64,000 nucleotides of DNA from Dichetophora obliterata (taxonomy: Eukaryota; Arthropoda; Insecta; Diptera; Sciomyzidae): NCBI GenBank assembly GCA_963920525.1, contig OY986436.1, positions 30,659,318 through 30,723,317 on the forward strand. Reading direction: 5' to 3'. The number at the start of each line of letters is the position of its first letter. Position 1 is the first letter of the stretch. The notes under the pieces were generated by a model. That model was not told the DNA's origin. It did no database searches and saw only the letters and a list, made by a program, of their open reading frames with translations. The translations under genes were made by a program, and so were the position numbers. Of the stretch, positions 10,896 to 22,222 are shown piece after piece.

Positions 10896-13315
10896 CAGTG
10901 GGGGTCCAGTATAACGAACGCCGATATAACGAGTGCCCAGTATAACGAACGCTTTTTTCTAGTCCATTGTTTACTCTAAATAACGAACGGTTGAAAAATT
11001 AAGTATTCTATATAACGAATGCTTTAATTTTCTTTTTATATGCTTTGTTTTATTCTTTGGCATTTCTGTTTGTTTGCTTTGTGCACTTACACAAAGAAAA
11101 CGTTTCGTTTCCCTTATTTTTAAAAAGGGAAGTCCCCGTTTAGTTACTGTGAGATTTGTTAACAATTGGTCGCGTTAAAGAATACATATGTAGGTTAAAT
11201 CGGTCAATCTGTGTAAGTGAAAATGACGACACGTAAGCGACTTTCGCTGGCCGATAAAATAAAAATAATTGATGATTATAATGCTAAAAGAACATTACAT
11301 GAGATCTGCACAAAGCATGGATTAGTAAAGTCTAGTGTGTGCACAATTATAAAAAAATCAGAAAAAAAATTCTAAAAAATGTGAGAGCTACACAGATGGG
11401 ATCTTTACGCCGGCTATCTTTGAGAAAAGGTGAATACCCAAAAATGGAAGCAGCCTTATATAAATGGTTTGTTATACAACGTGAAAGCCATGTTCCCGTT
11501 AATGGCAACATACTGAAAATGAAAGCTGTAGAAATCCAAAAAAAGATTTATGGCGACCGCGGCTTTCTGTCCAGTAATGGTTGGTTAACGAAATTCAAAA
11601 AAAGGTTTGGAATTCGACTTATAAAAGAATCAGGCGAAAAACTTTCCTCACGAGTTGACCTTGTTGAGCCATTTAAGAAAAAGTTATCAGGACTCATAAA
11701 GGAGAATAACCTTAGCTTGGATGCAGTTTTCAACGCAGATTAAAGCGGCCTATATTGGAAAATGTTACCGAACAGTACGTACGTGCACGCTGGTGACACA
11801 AGTGCTCCAGGTAGAAAATTAAGTAAAGAGCGGCTCACATTCCTTGCCTGCTCCAATGCAAGTGGTTCAAAGAAAATAAGGCCGCTTGTAATTGGAAAGG
11901 CAAAGAATCCTTGATCGTTTAAAAATAAAATTATTCCGATCGACTACACATTTTCTAAATTGGCGTGGATGAATGTAAACATTTTTAAAAATTTGTACCA
12001 CAGGTGGGTAAGAAGCATGAAGAAATTATACAATATGTATGCTGATAAAACATTTGTTGGTTTTGAATTTCAGGTTGAAGATTTTCTGGAATCGCAGAAA
12101 CTACCAAAGCAAGCGATATTGCTTTTGGATAACGCCCCTAGCCATCCCCCTGAAGACGAGTTGGTGAAAGAAACGGCTGATGGAAAAATCTGGGTGGTTT
12201 ATATGCCACCAAATGTGACTCCGTTGATCCAACCTATGGATCAAAACGCTATTCGACTGACAAAGCTATTTTATAGGCACATCCTACTTAGCAAAGTTGT
12301 AAGCTCAGGCAATCAGATCCAAAATGAACTAAAGGAGCTTAATCTTTTTGAAGCGGTTTCACTAATTGCATATGCGTGGGAAAAGGTATCCCAGACTGTT
12401 CTTCAAAAATGCTGGAAAAATATTCTACTTGAATCTGAGAAGTTTGAAGATGAAGAGGATATTCCATTGGCACTTCTACGTAAGCAAGAGGAGGTGGTGA
12501 TAGTTACCAGTACCTTAAGTCTTGTCCAATCAAGTTTTCCCAATGTATGTAACACTAGTGTTCTTAAGATAAAATTTTAATGACTTTAATTTTCCATAGT
12601 AACTTCAACATACAGGACTTGGAGACTTGGAATAATGCGGACAAATGTTTAATTGAGGAAGGCACTATTTCTGATACCGAAGATAATACCGCAATCGACC
12701 TTACCGACAGTGAAGAAGATCATAACGCAGCTTTACATGAGAAAGTTAAGCATACTGATGCCATTAATGCTTTCCAAACGTGCATCAAGTGGGCAGAAGA
12801 AAATGGAATTGAGCACACCAAAGTATTTATTTTAAGGAGATTGCAAGAACAAGCTACTGACTTCAGTACAACAATTAAAAAAAAGCAAACACATATTGGA
12901 GATTTTTTTTCTAAAAATAAATAATTTTGTTCATGTATGTAAATTTTTTTTTGTGTTTTTTTTTAAATAAATGAATTAATTTTGTTTTGATTTTATTGAT
13001 CTTTATTTTAAATTAGTTTTTTATTTTAATTTTTATTTCGGCTTAAGATCACATGTTTTCTATGACAATGATCCAGTAGAAAAAACCAAAAATGCATTTG
13101 CTTTGAGGAAGGTTGGCTTTACAGCTGTTTCGATGCCTACCAAGACATCATCATCAGAAGTCTTTTCCTAAATTAATACCTATATTATACGAATAGAGTT
13201 TAACTTGCTACTATGCTAATATTTGTGAAAAGAAATATATATTTCGATATAACGAATTTTCGATATACCGAACGACCCTGGACATAATATCATTCGTTAT
13301 ATTGGACCACCACTG
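10896..13315 (+). mobile_element. pogo/Tigger-like transposon
   Basis: Ends CAGTGGGGGTCCAGTATAAC and, inverted, CAGTGGTGGTCCAATATAAC, flanked by TA at 10894-10895 and 13316-13317. The motif TATAACGAA recurs at both ends, typical of pogo-group subterminal regions. Length 2420 bp, near full size. Confidence 0.92.
11224..12924 (+). pseudogene. pogo-like transposase (CENP-B/DDE_1 type), decayed
   Basis: It starts with ATG at 11224 (TTRKRLSLADKIKIIDDY), a CENP-B-type helix-turn-helix. A frameshift in the poly-A tracts near 11351-11370 follows. The next block (to 11740) holds the second DNA-binding region and ends at the first catalytic aspartate (FNAD, 11738-11740). Stops TAA 11741-11743 and TGA 11912-11914 follow in the same frame. 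The DDE core continues with LLLDNAPSHP and PLIQPMDQNAI. A frame change at about 12545-12615 could be a 71-bp intron (GTATGT...ACAG) or a frameshift. The C-terminus is acidic and ends QTHIGDFF-SKNK, a PCNA-binding-like motif. Confidence 0.85.
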
Positions 13316-13390
13316 TATTTGGAAGTTTTTACGAGGTTTTTTCACCAATACAAAAGCTCTCATATTATATTGCATACATATATATATATA

Positions 13391-14031
13391 CTAGCAGGTC
13401 ACTGTTGTCCGCGGCTTCGCCACGGACGTTTTTTTATCAATCTCCTTAACTCCTTAAAGACGGGACAATTTTTTCACACATGTGCTAATTTTTACCTAAT
13501 TTTGGTTTTGACTAATTTTTATGTGCTACGGTTAGTTTTGCGACATCCGACTTAGTGATGCGATATGGCATATTCGGTTGACAATACATATCAAAGAAAA
13601 CAAAAATGTTTTTTTTTTCTTTTGTTTTGGGGCGCCGCTCTGCATTTATATGTATCTCACTTTATGCCTTGTTCGAGGCTCATCATTTTTTTTTTTTTGT
13701 TGCGCTGTGTTAGCTGAGCACGAAGAGAAAGAGAAAAATAGAGAGCAACATGGAGTTTATTGAAACTCTCGCAACACAAACGCGTCAAGAGCCAACGAAT
13801 AAACAATGCGTCGCAGCTGGGATGATTTCATAAAAAACTTAATACCTTAATTAAATATACTTAATATTAAAATTTCGAAAGAAAAATACCCCTATCTTAA
13901 TCTGTAGCACAAATATGATATTTTAAAAAATTTTTCATTAAAATCGGACCAGTACTTTTGGAGTAAAGTCGTAACTTTAAATGTTCACTTCAATTTTATA
14001 TAATAGTATAGATTTTATATAATAGTATAGA
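13391..14031 (-). mobile_element. non-autonomous Helitron
   Basis: On the minus strand it begins TCTATACTATTATATAAAA and ends CTAG. The stem GTCCGTGG-CGAAG-CCGCGGAC lies about 12 bases before the CTAG, the hallmark Helitron 3' hairpin. It sits between A (13390) and T (14032), the Helitron target. The 5' terminus is present twice in tandem (13994-14013 and 14014-14033), so the 5' end could be either copy. Confidence 0.8.
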
Positions 14032-14687
14032 TAAACATATTTAAGAAAATAAATGATTATCAATCTATATACAACTTTTTTTTAAATTAAGTAGTTTTTA
14101 AAAAAAAATTATGTTGGCAAAACTTACTGTAGAAGGGACATGGTAAGTACTAGGGAGTCCAATCCCGGAATCTTTTATCGATCCCGGGATTATCGGGATT
14201 AAAAATCTCAATACCGGGATCCCGGGATTAGTTCGGGATTGAAAATTTTAAGAAGTAAACAATTTAAAACGTTTTTAAAACAATTTTTTGTTATGTATTA
14301 CTTGAAAACAAAAATGAAAATTAATTCATTTATAAAGTAACATAAACAAAACACATTAAGGGTATTCACAATTGCGTTGTTTTCAGTGTAGTTAAAACAT
14401 TACGTGGTATTGATACCACACTTTACCGAGCGGTTTTTATATTTTTTGTTGTTTTACATGAAATGTAGAAACCAAAAGTGTGATCATTTTAAGTAGCCCA
14501 ATGATCTGTTTAACGAACGTGGTTTTTAAAGTTCCATAAACAACTGATCGGTTGCCAGTTATTTTCTAATTGCAAAAATAAAAGAAGCTCAAAATGCAAG
14601 TTAAACTTTTTTATGCCATATATTAATAAAATATATCAAATTTTATAACTAATTTATTAGTATAGTAACAAAAAACTATAGTGGGAA

Positions 14688-16174
14688 CAGGCCTGTAGCC
14701 AGACCAAGAAGACAGAGGGAGCAGGCATGAATTTTGGGGGGAGGGGTAATTTTATGTTTTTTCATTTAAATAAAAAAAAAACAATTTTTTAACATGTAAA
14801 ATGATAACATTACACATATTTATTAAAAAACAGTTAATTTTATAATATTTACATGGATATGTTGATCTTTTTATACATGAGATTAATACGTAAAAAATAA
14901 CATAAAAATTAATTCAGGACTTTGTAATAAAATGAAGGTAAAAATACAAGATTTATTTAAAGTGACTAGAAATTTAAGAAAAAGTAGCGAAATGGGCTAA
15001 TGGGCTAATGGGCTAATATGTATAATAGCGCATTCTTTTCTGGAAAAAAGTCTACATTTTTTCTGACCTCTTCAAGAGTTCTGCATTTTTTCCGTTCTTT
15101 TCTAAAAAAAAATGTTGACCTCAAAATAAATCGTGTTTTTTTCTCGAAAATTCTGACCGCAAAAGTGTAACAAATGCAGAATTTTCTGACCTGTAAAATT
15201 CTGCGGTTCTGCATTCTGCTCTCTAGTAATACCAACATAAAAACAAAAAAACAAATAATTTTGACAGTAATATGATATGCTTTGACAATTGTGAGTAGCA
15301 AAATGCTCCAATTTTGAAAATTTTTTTAAATTGAATCCAAAACAATTTTGATTAAAGTGGTTACTTTTAATAAAATTTAACAGCTCGATGAGTATTTCTT
15401 AAAAATTACATGCAGTACCGCACTAAACATAACCTCAATCGTAAATAAATTGGAATTCAAAACAACAGTGCAGCCCATATCAAATGAAAAGAAAATGTTG
15501 CATTTTTTCCGTTCTTTTCTCAGCTCAAAAAAAGTCAACATTCTGTATATTCAGGTCAGAATCTAAAAAATTCTGCATTCTGTGAGGTCAGACTTTTTTT
15601 CAGTAAAGAATGCGCTAATAGACATTTTTTAAGTAAAACAAATAAAAAAATTTAATTAACCCGCATCCGTCGTTTGCATCAAATTGATGCATATTTTTAA
15701 TTCAGATTTATATGTTAAGAAAAAACATGCATGTTTTGATTTAAATCTTTTGCTTTTTTAAATTTTGGCTAGAATTAAGATTTGCAGTTTTTTCTTTTTT
15801 TGAAATTAATAAACAACATAAAAAAAATTTAAAAATTAAAAACATTTCAATGAATTATATAATCTTTTTGTATCTGCATCAAATTGGTGCACAACGTGGT
15901 TTAAAAAACTTTTAAAATTCAAATCTTATTTTATTAGTAGAAATTTGAATTTTGTTAAACAAATTTTATGTTTATATATTCAAGTCATGAATAAGGTGAA
16001 TGTGTATATTTTTTGTTATTTTAAACTAAACTAATTTTAAAGCAATAAACAAATATATCAACAAAATGCATATTAATTATTAATTTCAAGTTTTTCACTG
16101 TCTGATTTGGCCAGGGGGGCAAACTGTTGTAGTAGAGGGGCATTGTCCCCTTTTTTCCCCTGGCTACAGGCCTG
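14688..16174. mobile_element. hAT-like element with CAGGCCTGTAGCCAG ends
   Basis: Fifteen-base identical terminal inverted repeats CAGGCCTGTAGCCAG and a perfect 8-bp duplication AGTGGGAA (14680-14687, 16175-16182). 1487 bp. No transposase frame remains. Inside it lie an AATGGGCT triplet (about 14991-15014) and the MITE 15028-15615. Confidence 0.9.
15028..15615. mobile_element. innermost MITE, GCGCATTCTTT ends
   Basis: GCGCATTCTTTTCTGGAAAA and, inverted, GCGCATTCTTTACTGAAAA, flanked by TAATA at 15023-15027 and 15616-15620. It is rich in TTCTGCATT and TTCTGACC motifs repeated in both orientations. A 98-codon minus-strand frame across it is compositional. Confidence 0.75.
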
Positions 16175-16346
16175 AGTGGGAAGTTCCCAAACACAAGTTC
16201 TCCTTTGAAGGGTGCTCATAATTGTGATTTCCAACTAGGCAAAAAAAAAACACATTAAAACTATACCACACAATTGTGAATACCCTTATTGTTAATAAAC
16301 ACACAAAACTTAAATTATATTAATGACTAGCAAATTGTAATAATAT

Positions 16347-16846
16347 AACCCTTTCAGTAGATTTGCCCAATATATTGGACACATCAGAAGTCATTTTTAT
16401 ATGTATTTATAAAGCTTTTGTTTTTTTTTTAAAAAAAAGAACCAACGTGATAAAAATGAATTTAGAGAGATATTTGACATAAGTCAGTTGGATTTTCGGT
16501 TTTGTGCTGAAGAAAAGCAAAAAAAATTTTTTTCGGCCTATTTTTTAAGAAAAAATGAGCCGGACAAAAATCAAATTTATGTTTTTTTATCTTTTTTGAC
16601 CTTAATGATAAGAATATCAAGAGAGTTTAAGAAACAAAGATCTAAAGGATTGAAAAACCTTTAATGGATTAAAAAAAGACTTTGTGCCGACCAGGAGCAA
16701 AATAATTTTTTCTTTGTACAAGCTTGCAAAACGTAAGTAGCGCAGGTTAAAATCGGAGGTATGTTCATCATTTATGGACCTAAATGATAAAAATATTACC
16801 TCAAAAAATTATTTTTTCTTTGTTCAGCCTAGCTTTTGAAAGGGTT
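16347..16846. mobile_element. probable MITE with AACCCTTTCA ends
   Basis: AACCCTTTCA near 16347 and its reverse complement TGAAAGGGTT ending 16846. Internal GCCGGACAAAAAT/GCCGACCAGGAGC-type repeats. No clear duplication. Confidence 0.4.
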
Positions 16847-17767
16847 AGAGAACAAAATATATAAAAAATAAAATACAGAACAGTTTAAGGTATTACTATA
16901 TAAATGTTACACCTTTTTTTTTGCACCGTCTTCATGATATTTTGTATTTAAGGCATATTAATTTGGAAAAGACTTCTCAAAATTTAATTTTTTGTTTAAA
17001 TTATTTTTTAAGCAATCATTAATCTGATCAACGTGTTTTATTTTTTATTTGAGAGTTTTGTTCGGATATTATTAATGATGAGAAGCACCGTTCCGATTCT
17101 ATGCTAGTTGTAGAAATAGTTGTACGATAATCGGAAGCAATTTGTATGTTTCGATCACGATTGCCTTCACCACAAATTAAAAAATTTATTTCCTAAGTCA
17201 GAATTTCTGACAATTTTGAAATACACAGCTTACTTCCCAATGTAGCAATTCTTCTAAGACTTTGCAAAGTCTTTGCACCAGTGATTCACACTCATAGTCC
17301 TAGCAATCTTTTTTAGCCTCAATAAAAGGTTTTTCTAATTCAATATTCATATGAACTTAAAGTGAAATTTTTGCATATTTGTAATAGAATTTTTTTTATT
17401 TAAAAATCCCGGGATCCTGAAAGACAATACTGGGATTTAAGGAGGCTTAAATCATCCGGGATCCCGGGATTTTCTTCCCTAGTAAGTACATACTATGAAT
17501 GGAATTTATGTTTTAAATGTAATGAAGGCAGTAGAGAGCCTCAGTAATTAAATTTTAACTTTTGACTATGTCAAAATGCATAAAAGTTAGGTCAAAGTCA
17601 ACATTTTAGAAAAATGTGATAATTTTATTATGTTTTTATAAAAAAAAAAACAAACTTAAAAATAAACTTTTATGCTATAAAATCTTTAATTTCAATTCCA
17701 ACAATCGATTGATCATACCCAGAAACTCTTATATAAGTTATTGTAATAAACAAATTTTATTACCAAA

Positions 17768-19343
17768 CTAGCTGATATACCCGGTGTTACTCGAGAGTAA
17801 TTTGTATAAACATTTAAATATACACTTCTCGACTAAATGTTTTTTAAATTTTGGAATTTTGTAAAAACATGTTGAATTTAAGTTTGAGACCACTATAAAA
17901 ATATTAGTTAAAAAATTCACCGTGCTTTTTTAACGAAAGAATAATTTCATCACTTTTTTTTCACAATCAAAAACTGTTTTTTAGTTCTAAACAGAATTTA
18001 CTGGTTACTGATAAACATGTTGCTTGCACTTCGCTTATGGTCAAATCAAATCAAATCAAATTTGTAAATAAAAAGGAAAATGGACACCAATCTTCATATA
18101 TTATTTGTAGTTTTTCCAGTTGGAAAATAACAATTGGTTTGTGTCTAAAATAAAAAATAAAATAAACTGAGTCTGATAGTTGATGCAATTTCTTAAATCT
18201 TTTGAATTCCTTTTTTATGCGAAAAATTTTATAGTCTTTTCTTAATGTATATTAGCAAAAAGATGTAAGTTAAGAAAGTAGTCGCTTTTTAATTTACAAT
18301 TATAGTGTATACAGCAACCTGTTACAATATTATCGACGTAAAGAGTTGATCGACATAAGCCCAGCTGAAAAACTGCAAGAACAGTGCAAGAAGTTCCATT
18401 ATATTATTTGCTGCAAGTTTACGCTGTGTTTGAAAAGAACTAAAATATAGCAAAAATATAGACGTACTAATATAAGAAAGATATTTATAATAGAGAATTG
18501 TAAAATAGCTGGTATGAAAAAATAAATTTTTAGCCATAACTTTTGATTGGAAAAAGATATTGCGGTAATTTTTACACATAAATTATTTTTGAGACTTGAC
18601 TTTTTTGTAAAAAATATAAAAACAACATTTTGGAAAAAATAATTTTCGCGAAAAAAATCAAAAGGGGAGGGGGTATCTTTGTGGTTTTTATAATTTTGCG
18701 CTTAGCTGGAAGAATTTTTGCAAATAAATGCTATGTCATATGAAAGGTAGCCAGATGTGCAATTTTTAATTGATTTAATTTTTACAACAAAAACAATTTT
18801 TGAGTCATTTTTTGAGTAAAAAGGTCAATATTTTGGACCTTTTTTAACATAGTTATAAAACAAAATTACACTGACTAAACGGCACAGTTCAACCTATTTT
18901 TGTAAAGTGATTTTATTGAACTTTTGAACAAAGACAATTTGAATGAAATATATTAACGGACAGCGGAGATATTTGCATCGAAAAACCAAACTTTGATTTT
19001 CATGTCATTTTTTTCTCATTCTTAGGTAACGATGTTTCATGAAAAAGTCGTTGTACTGAAAATTTCTACAATTTTAAATATATATGTGAGTGTTTTTGAT
19101 ATCAAAATAACAGAAATTTTTTAAAATACACAAAAAACTCCGATGGTAAAAAGTATTATAACAACAAAATTACCGTTAGTTGAAAAATTTCGGAGGGAGC
19201 GTGGCAAAAACTAAGTAAGTAACATTTGAAGTTAGAATACATTTAATATGTAAACGTAGTTTGAGCGAAATCCGTTGAGCCGTTTAAATTTGTATAAAAG
19301 CCAAACAAACAAACAAACAGAAAATGGGTTTTATTGCTATAGA
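17768..19343 (-). mobile_element. non-autonomous Helitron, 1.6 kb
   Basis: On the minus strand it starts TCTATAGCAATAAAACCC and ends CTAG. The stem TTACTC-TC-GAGTAA lies about 16 bases before the end. Flanks are A (17767) and T (19344). The 5' region holds an AAAC tetramer run and a GATTTCGCTC-type box seen in insect Helitrons. No Rep/helicase coding. Confidence 0.75.
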
Positions 19344-20500
19344 TTAAATTTCACTCAATTTTGTAACAGTACGTTACAAAAATTAGAACTTCTTAATACT
19401 TATTATTATTTATTAAAATTACTTCTTTTTTTATTCTTATTAAAAATAATATGAAATAAATATGCCTATAATACAAAAAATATAAATAATACGACAAAAA
19501 TTATAGTTTTCAATTAATGAATTAAATTAAATAAATAGATTAAATAGATTAAAGACTAAAAATATTTATCCAGGCGACATCTATTAAGTATATTCGCTGC
19601 AGTAAAAATCATAATTTTCAACTAACGAATTAAATTATATTTAAGTTTATTAATATCAGTTTTCTTAGTGATCAGCAGAGCTAGAATTTCGATGACATGT
19701 CATCTTTTTTCTGTTGCTTCTAAAGCATTTCCTGGTTGCTTAGGAAGTCCATTAATGTTTCCTAAATTCCAAATATGAAAAGTTTTTAGGTAATTTTTTT
19801 CGTAATTATTCATCGTTTCATATTGGTTTTAGTTTTTAGGTAATTTTTACTAAATTTAGGGCATTTTTTAGTAATTTTCAATTTGTTGCAAATCTCTATT
19901 TTGTGCAATAAAAAACAAAATGATTAAGTTTTAGTGAAAGCTAAGACAGCTAATTAATTCAAAAGCTAATAACAAGGTGCATATTTCTTCTTTGAGACAA
20001 CTTCTTCTATCTTCGTCAGTTATTGATTGCAGTATAAGCAATTAAAAAAATGTCCTTTCTTTCAAATGTAAAATAAATTTTTTCGATAATTCCTTGTTTT
20101 ATATTAAAATAAAAAAATACCTATCAAATATATTTGACTAATGAACCATCCGAAAAACTTTTATGGAAAAACAAATTTTTGGTGGAAATAAATTCAATAC
20201 AAATATTTCCACCAAAAATTTGTGCTCCATATGCACAAGAAATGCCAAAAAATGGCCCATATGCATTAAAATTTATTCGTCTTACCTCTATAACCCACTT
20301 CTAAAACAAAACTTTGGCATGAAGCAAATTTTTGCTATGCGTATTGAGTAAAAGCAAGTTGTGTAATTGTAAATCCTGAGTGTAAAAAGATTCTAGTATT
20401 CTTCGGGAAATGATAATTTTTTAACTGAATTTAGAGTAAAACAGGTAAGGAATTGTCTTTAACTGAATCGAAGTTAAAATGCCCCCACTGCCGTGTTATA
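19344..20500. other. AT-rich non-coding with a perfect hairpin
   Basis: Contains a two-copy diverged repeat about 108 bases apart (near 19498 and 19606) and the hairpin listed separately. No gene or transposon end found. Confidence 0.4.
20171..20223. repeat. perfect 20-bp-stem hairpin
   Basis: ACAAATTTTTGGTGGAAATA at 20171-20190 pairs perfectly with 20204-20223 around a 13-base loop. The length and perfection are unusual against the decayed background. Function unknown. Confidence 0.8.
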
Positions 20501-21690
20501 AATTATTTGAAGACTTGAATGTTGTACTATTTTGATGATGTCACTTTTATTGGTCGCGGTTTTTATCTAAATATTCAACATTTGAAACTCACAGTCATTT
20601 TTATTTATTAAAGCTTTTGTGTACAACATCAAGTTCAAACATTAATTTTTTTTTGGAATTTCAAAAGGTTGTACTATTATGATTACGTATTTTTGTATTT
20701 GAATTTTTTTTTATAAATTTCAAACATCGAGTATGATAGCTAAGATTTGAAGTCATTAGGTTAATTTTTGCGGAAGGGAAAGAGATTTTACCGTTTTGGT
20801 AAACTCACTTTGAATGGGAGGTAGACGTGATTTTTATTCGAATTTTACAAGTGTCATACGTGCAAAATTTTAAAGTCACTAGACTAATTTTTGTGAGATT
20901 TAAAGAGATTTAACCGTTTTGGTAACCTCACTTTGTATGAGAGGTAGCCGTGGTTTTCATTCGATTTTTCCAAATATAATACTAAAAGTACATTTAAATT
21001 GTTTTAGCTTATGGCCAAAAATTTTAGTCATTTAATTTTTGCGGAATTGAAAGAGATTTTACCATTTTGGTAAGCTTATTTTTTATGGGAGGCAGACGTG
21101 ATTTTTATTCGACTTTTACAAACTTCATATTCAAAGTGCATCTTGAAGGTTAAAGCTTTTGTGCAAAATTTGAAGTGATTTTATTAATTTTTCTGGAATT
21201 TAAAGATATTTAGCGTTTTGATTAAGTCACTTTGTATGCGAGGTAGACGTAATTTCCATCTGATTTGTACAAATTGAATACTTAAAGTTGATAAAATACG
21301 TAAACGCGTAGTTTTCATCCGATTTGGTTCATTTTTGAACTAGACCTCCATTTGCTCATAATCGAATTTCATAATTGTTTTTGTTTATAAGCTCATATAT
21401 TCAATTTCGTTACGAGAGCTATAAAATTCAGCTGTTATCCTGATCACAGACAGACAGACGGACATGGCTAAATCGACTCAAGAGGTGATGCGTATCAAGA
21501 ATGTATATACTTTTCTATACCAGTCGTGATCACAGACAGACAAACGGACAGACGGACATGGCTAAATCGACTCAGGAGGTGCTCAAGAATGTATATACTT
21601 TTCTATACCAACCGCGCCTCCTTATCGGCGTTACAAACGGAGTGACAACGTTAATATACCCCTATTACGTTTTTTAAACGTTCGGGTATA
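20500..21690. mobile_element. INE-1/DINE-like element with internal tandem repeats
   Basis: Four diverged units of about 115-155 bp begin near 20751, 20867, 21021 and 21165. Each holds a TTAATTTTTGCGGAA-type box, ATTTTACCGTTTTGGTAA and a GGGAGGTAGACGTGATTTTT-type box. They lead into an 86-bp tandem duplication (21442-21527, 21528-21612) of a GGACATGGCTAAATCGACTC segment. The terminal stretch has ATACCCC and GGGTAT ends. That last segment is characteristic of the INE-1/DINE-1 (Helentron) group in flies. Left boundary uncertain. Confidence 0.6.
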
Positions 21691-21801
21691 AAAAGCGAGC
21701 AACAAAAACAAAATCGGAGCAATATGCAGCTTTCTGCACTTTTCACAAAGGATTTTACTTTTCAAACTATTGACAATAGTGATGTGTAAAAAGTTTTTTA
21801 T

Positions 21802-22222
21802 ACACGGTAAAAACTCTTGGACTAAATTTTAAACTTTTTTGGACAACACCAAAAAGAGATTACTTTTTAATCCTAGGAAAAGTTAAAAATTTTTCAATCC
21901 AAAAAAGATTAGTTCAATTCGCAAAAAGTTTAAAAAAAGCAATATAAATATCAACTTAAAACAAAAACTTTTCTGACCAGTTCATGAATTGAGCACACGT
22001 CCTCTGTTGTGCTGGTCCAACACCTTATCCACTTATCCAACTCAGTTGTTAACATAGTTTCGCTTATTTTGCATCATTATGAATGCAAGTAAGTTATTTA
22101 TTAGTTTAATTTATCCAGCTAAATCAAACTAATGTTTGAATGAAAAATTGTACTTTTTGGAATAAAAATTCCCTTAAACTAAAGTTTGGATTAAAAAGTA
22201 GTCAAAAACTTTCAACCGTGTA
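21802..22222. mobile_element. MITE with ACACGGT ends
   Basis: ACACGGTAAAAACT at the left and, inverted, ACACGGTTGAAAGTTTTT at the right. GGATTAAAAAGTAGTC-type motifs recur inside in both orientations. Possibly related to the ACACGGAGA element at 9835. Confidence 0.55.

Larger units (their letters stand above)
10590..13367. repeat. long palindromic (foldback) element, right arm split by pogo
   Basis: The left arm at 10590-10737 (starting AATATTAGAGCTTTTG) pairs with 10798-10893 and then with 13316-13367 (ending CAAAAGCTCTCATATTA). Removing 10896-13315 plus one TA joins the right arm exactly at GGTGGTATTTGGAAG. Arms are about 150 bp with few mismatches. The spacer holds an AT run. Likely a foldback MITE. 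Confidence 0.75.
14359..16286. mobile_element. MITE with AGGGTATTCACAATTG ends, split by a hAT
   Basis: AGGGTATTCACAATTG at 14359 and its reverse complement ending 16286, with TA on both sides. Subtracting the inserted hAT and one duplication leaves about 433 bp. Its end sequence resembles that of the 58901-59165 MITE (GGGGTATTCA). Confidence 0.7.
14151..17481. mobile_element. hAT-like element (outermost of a four-level nest)
   Basis: Ends TAGGGA...AATCCCGG and the inverse, flanked by the 8-bp duplication GTAAGTAC at 14143-14150 and 17482-17489. Repeated ATCCCGGGAT boxes lie near both ends. Without the elements inserted in it, about 1.4 kb remains, with no coding potential, so it is non-autonomous or decayed. 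Confidence 0.85.

Noticed and set aside
15005..15301. 98-codon minus-strand frame
   Set aside because: Lies across the ends of a MITE and consists of its TTCTG/AAAAA repeats.
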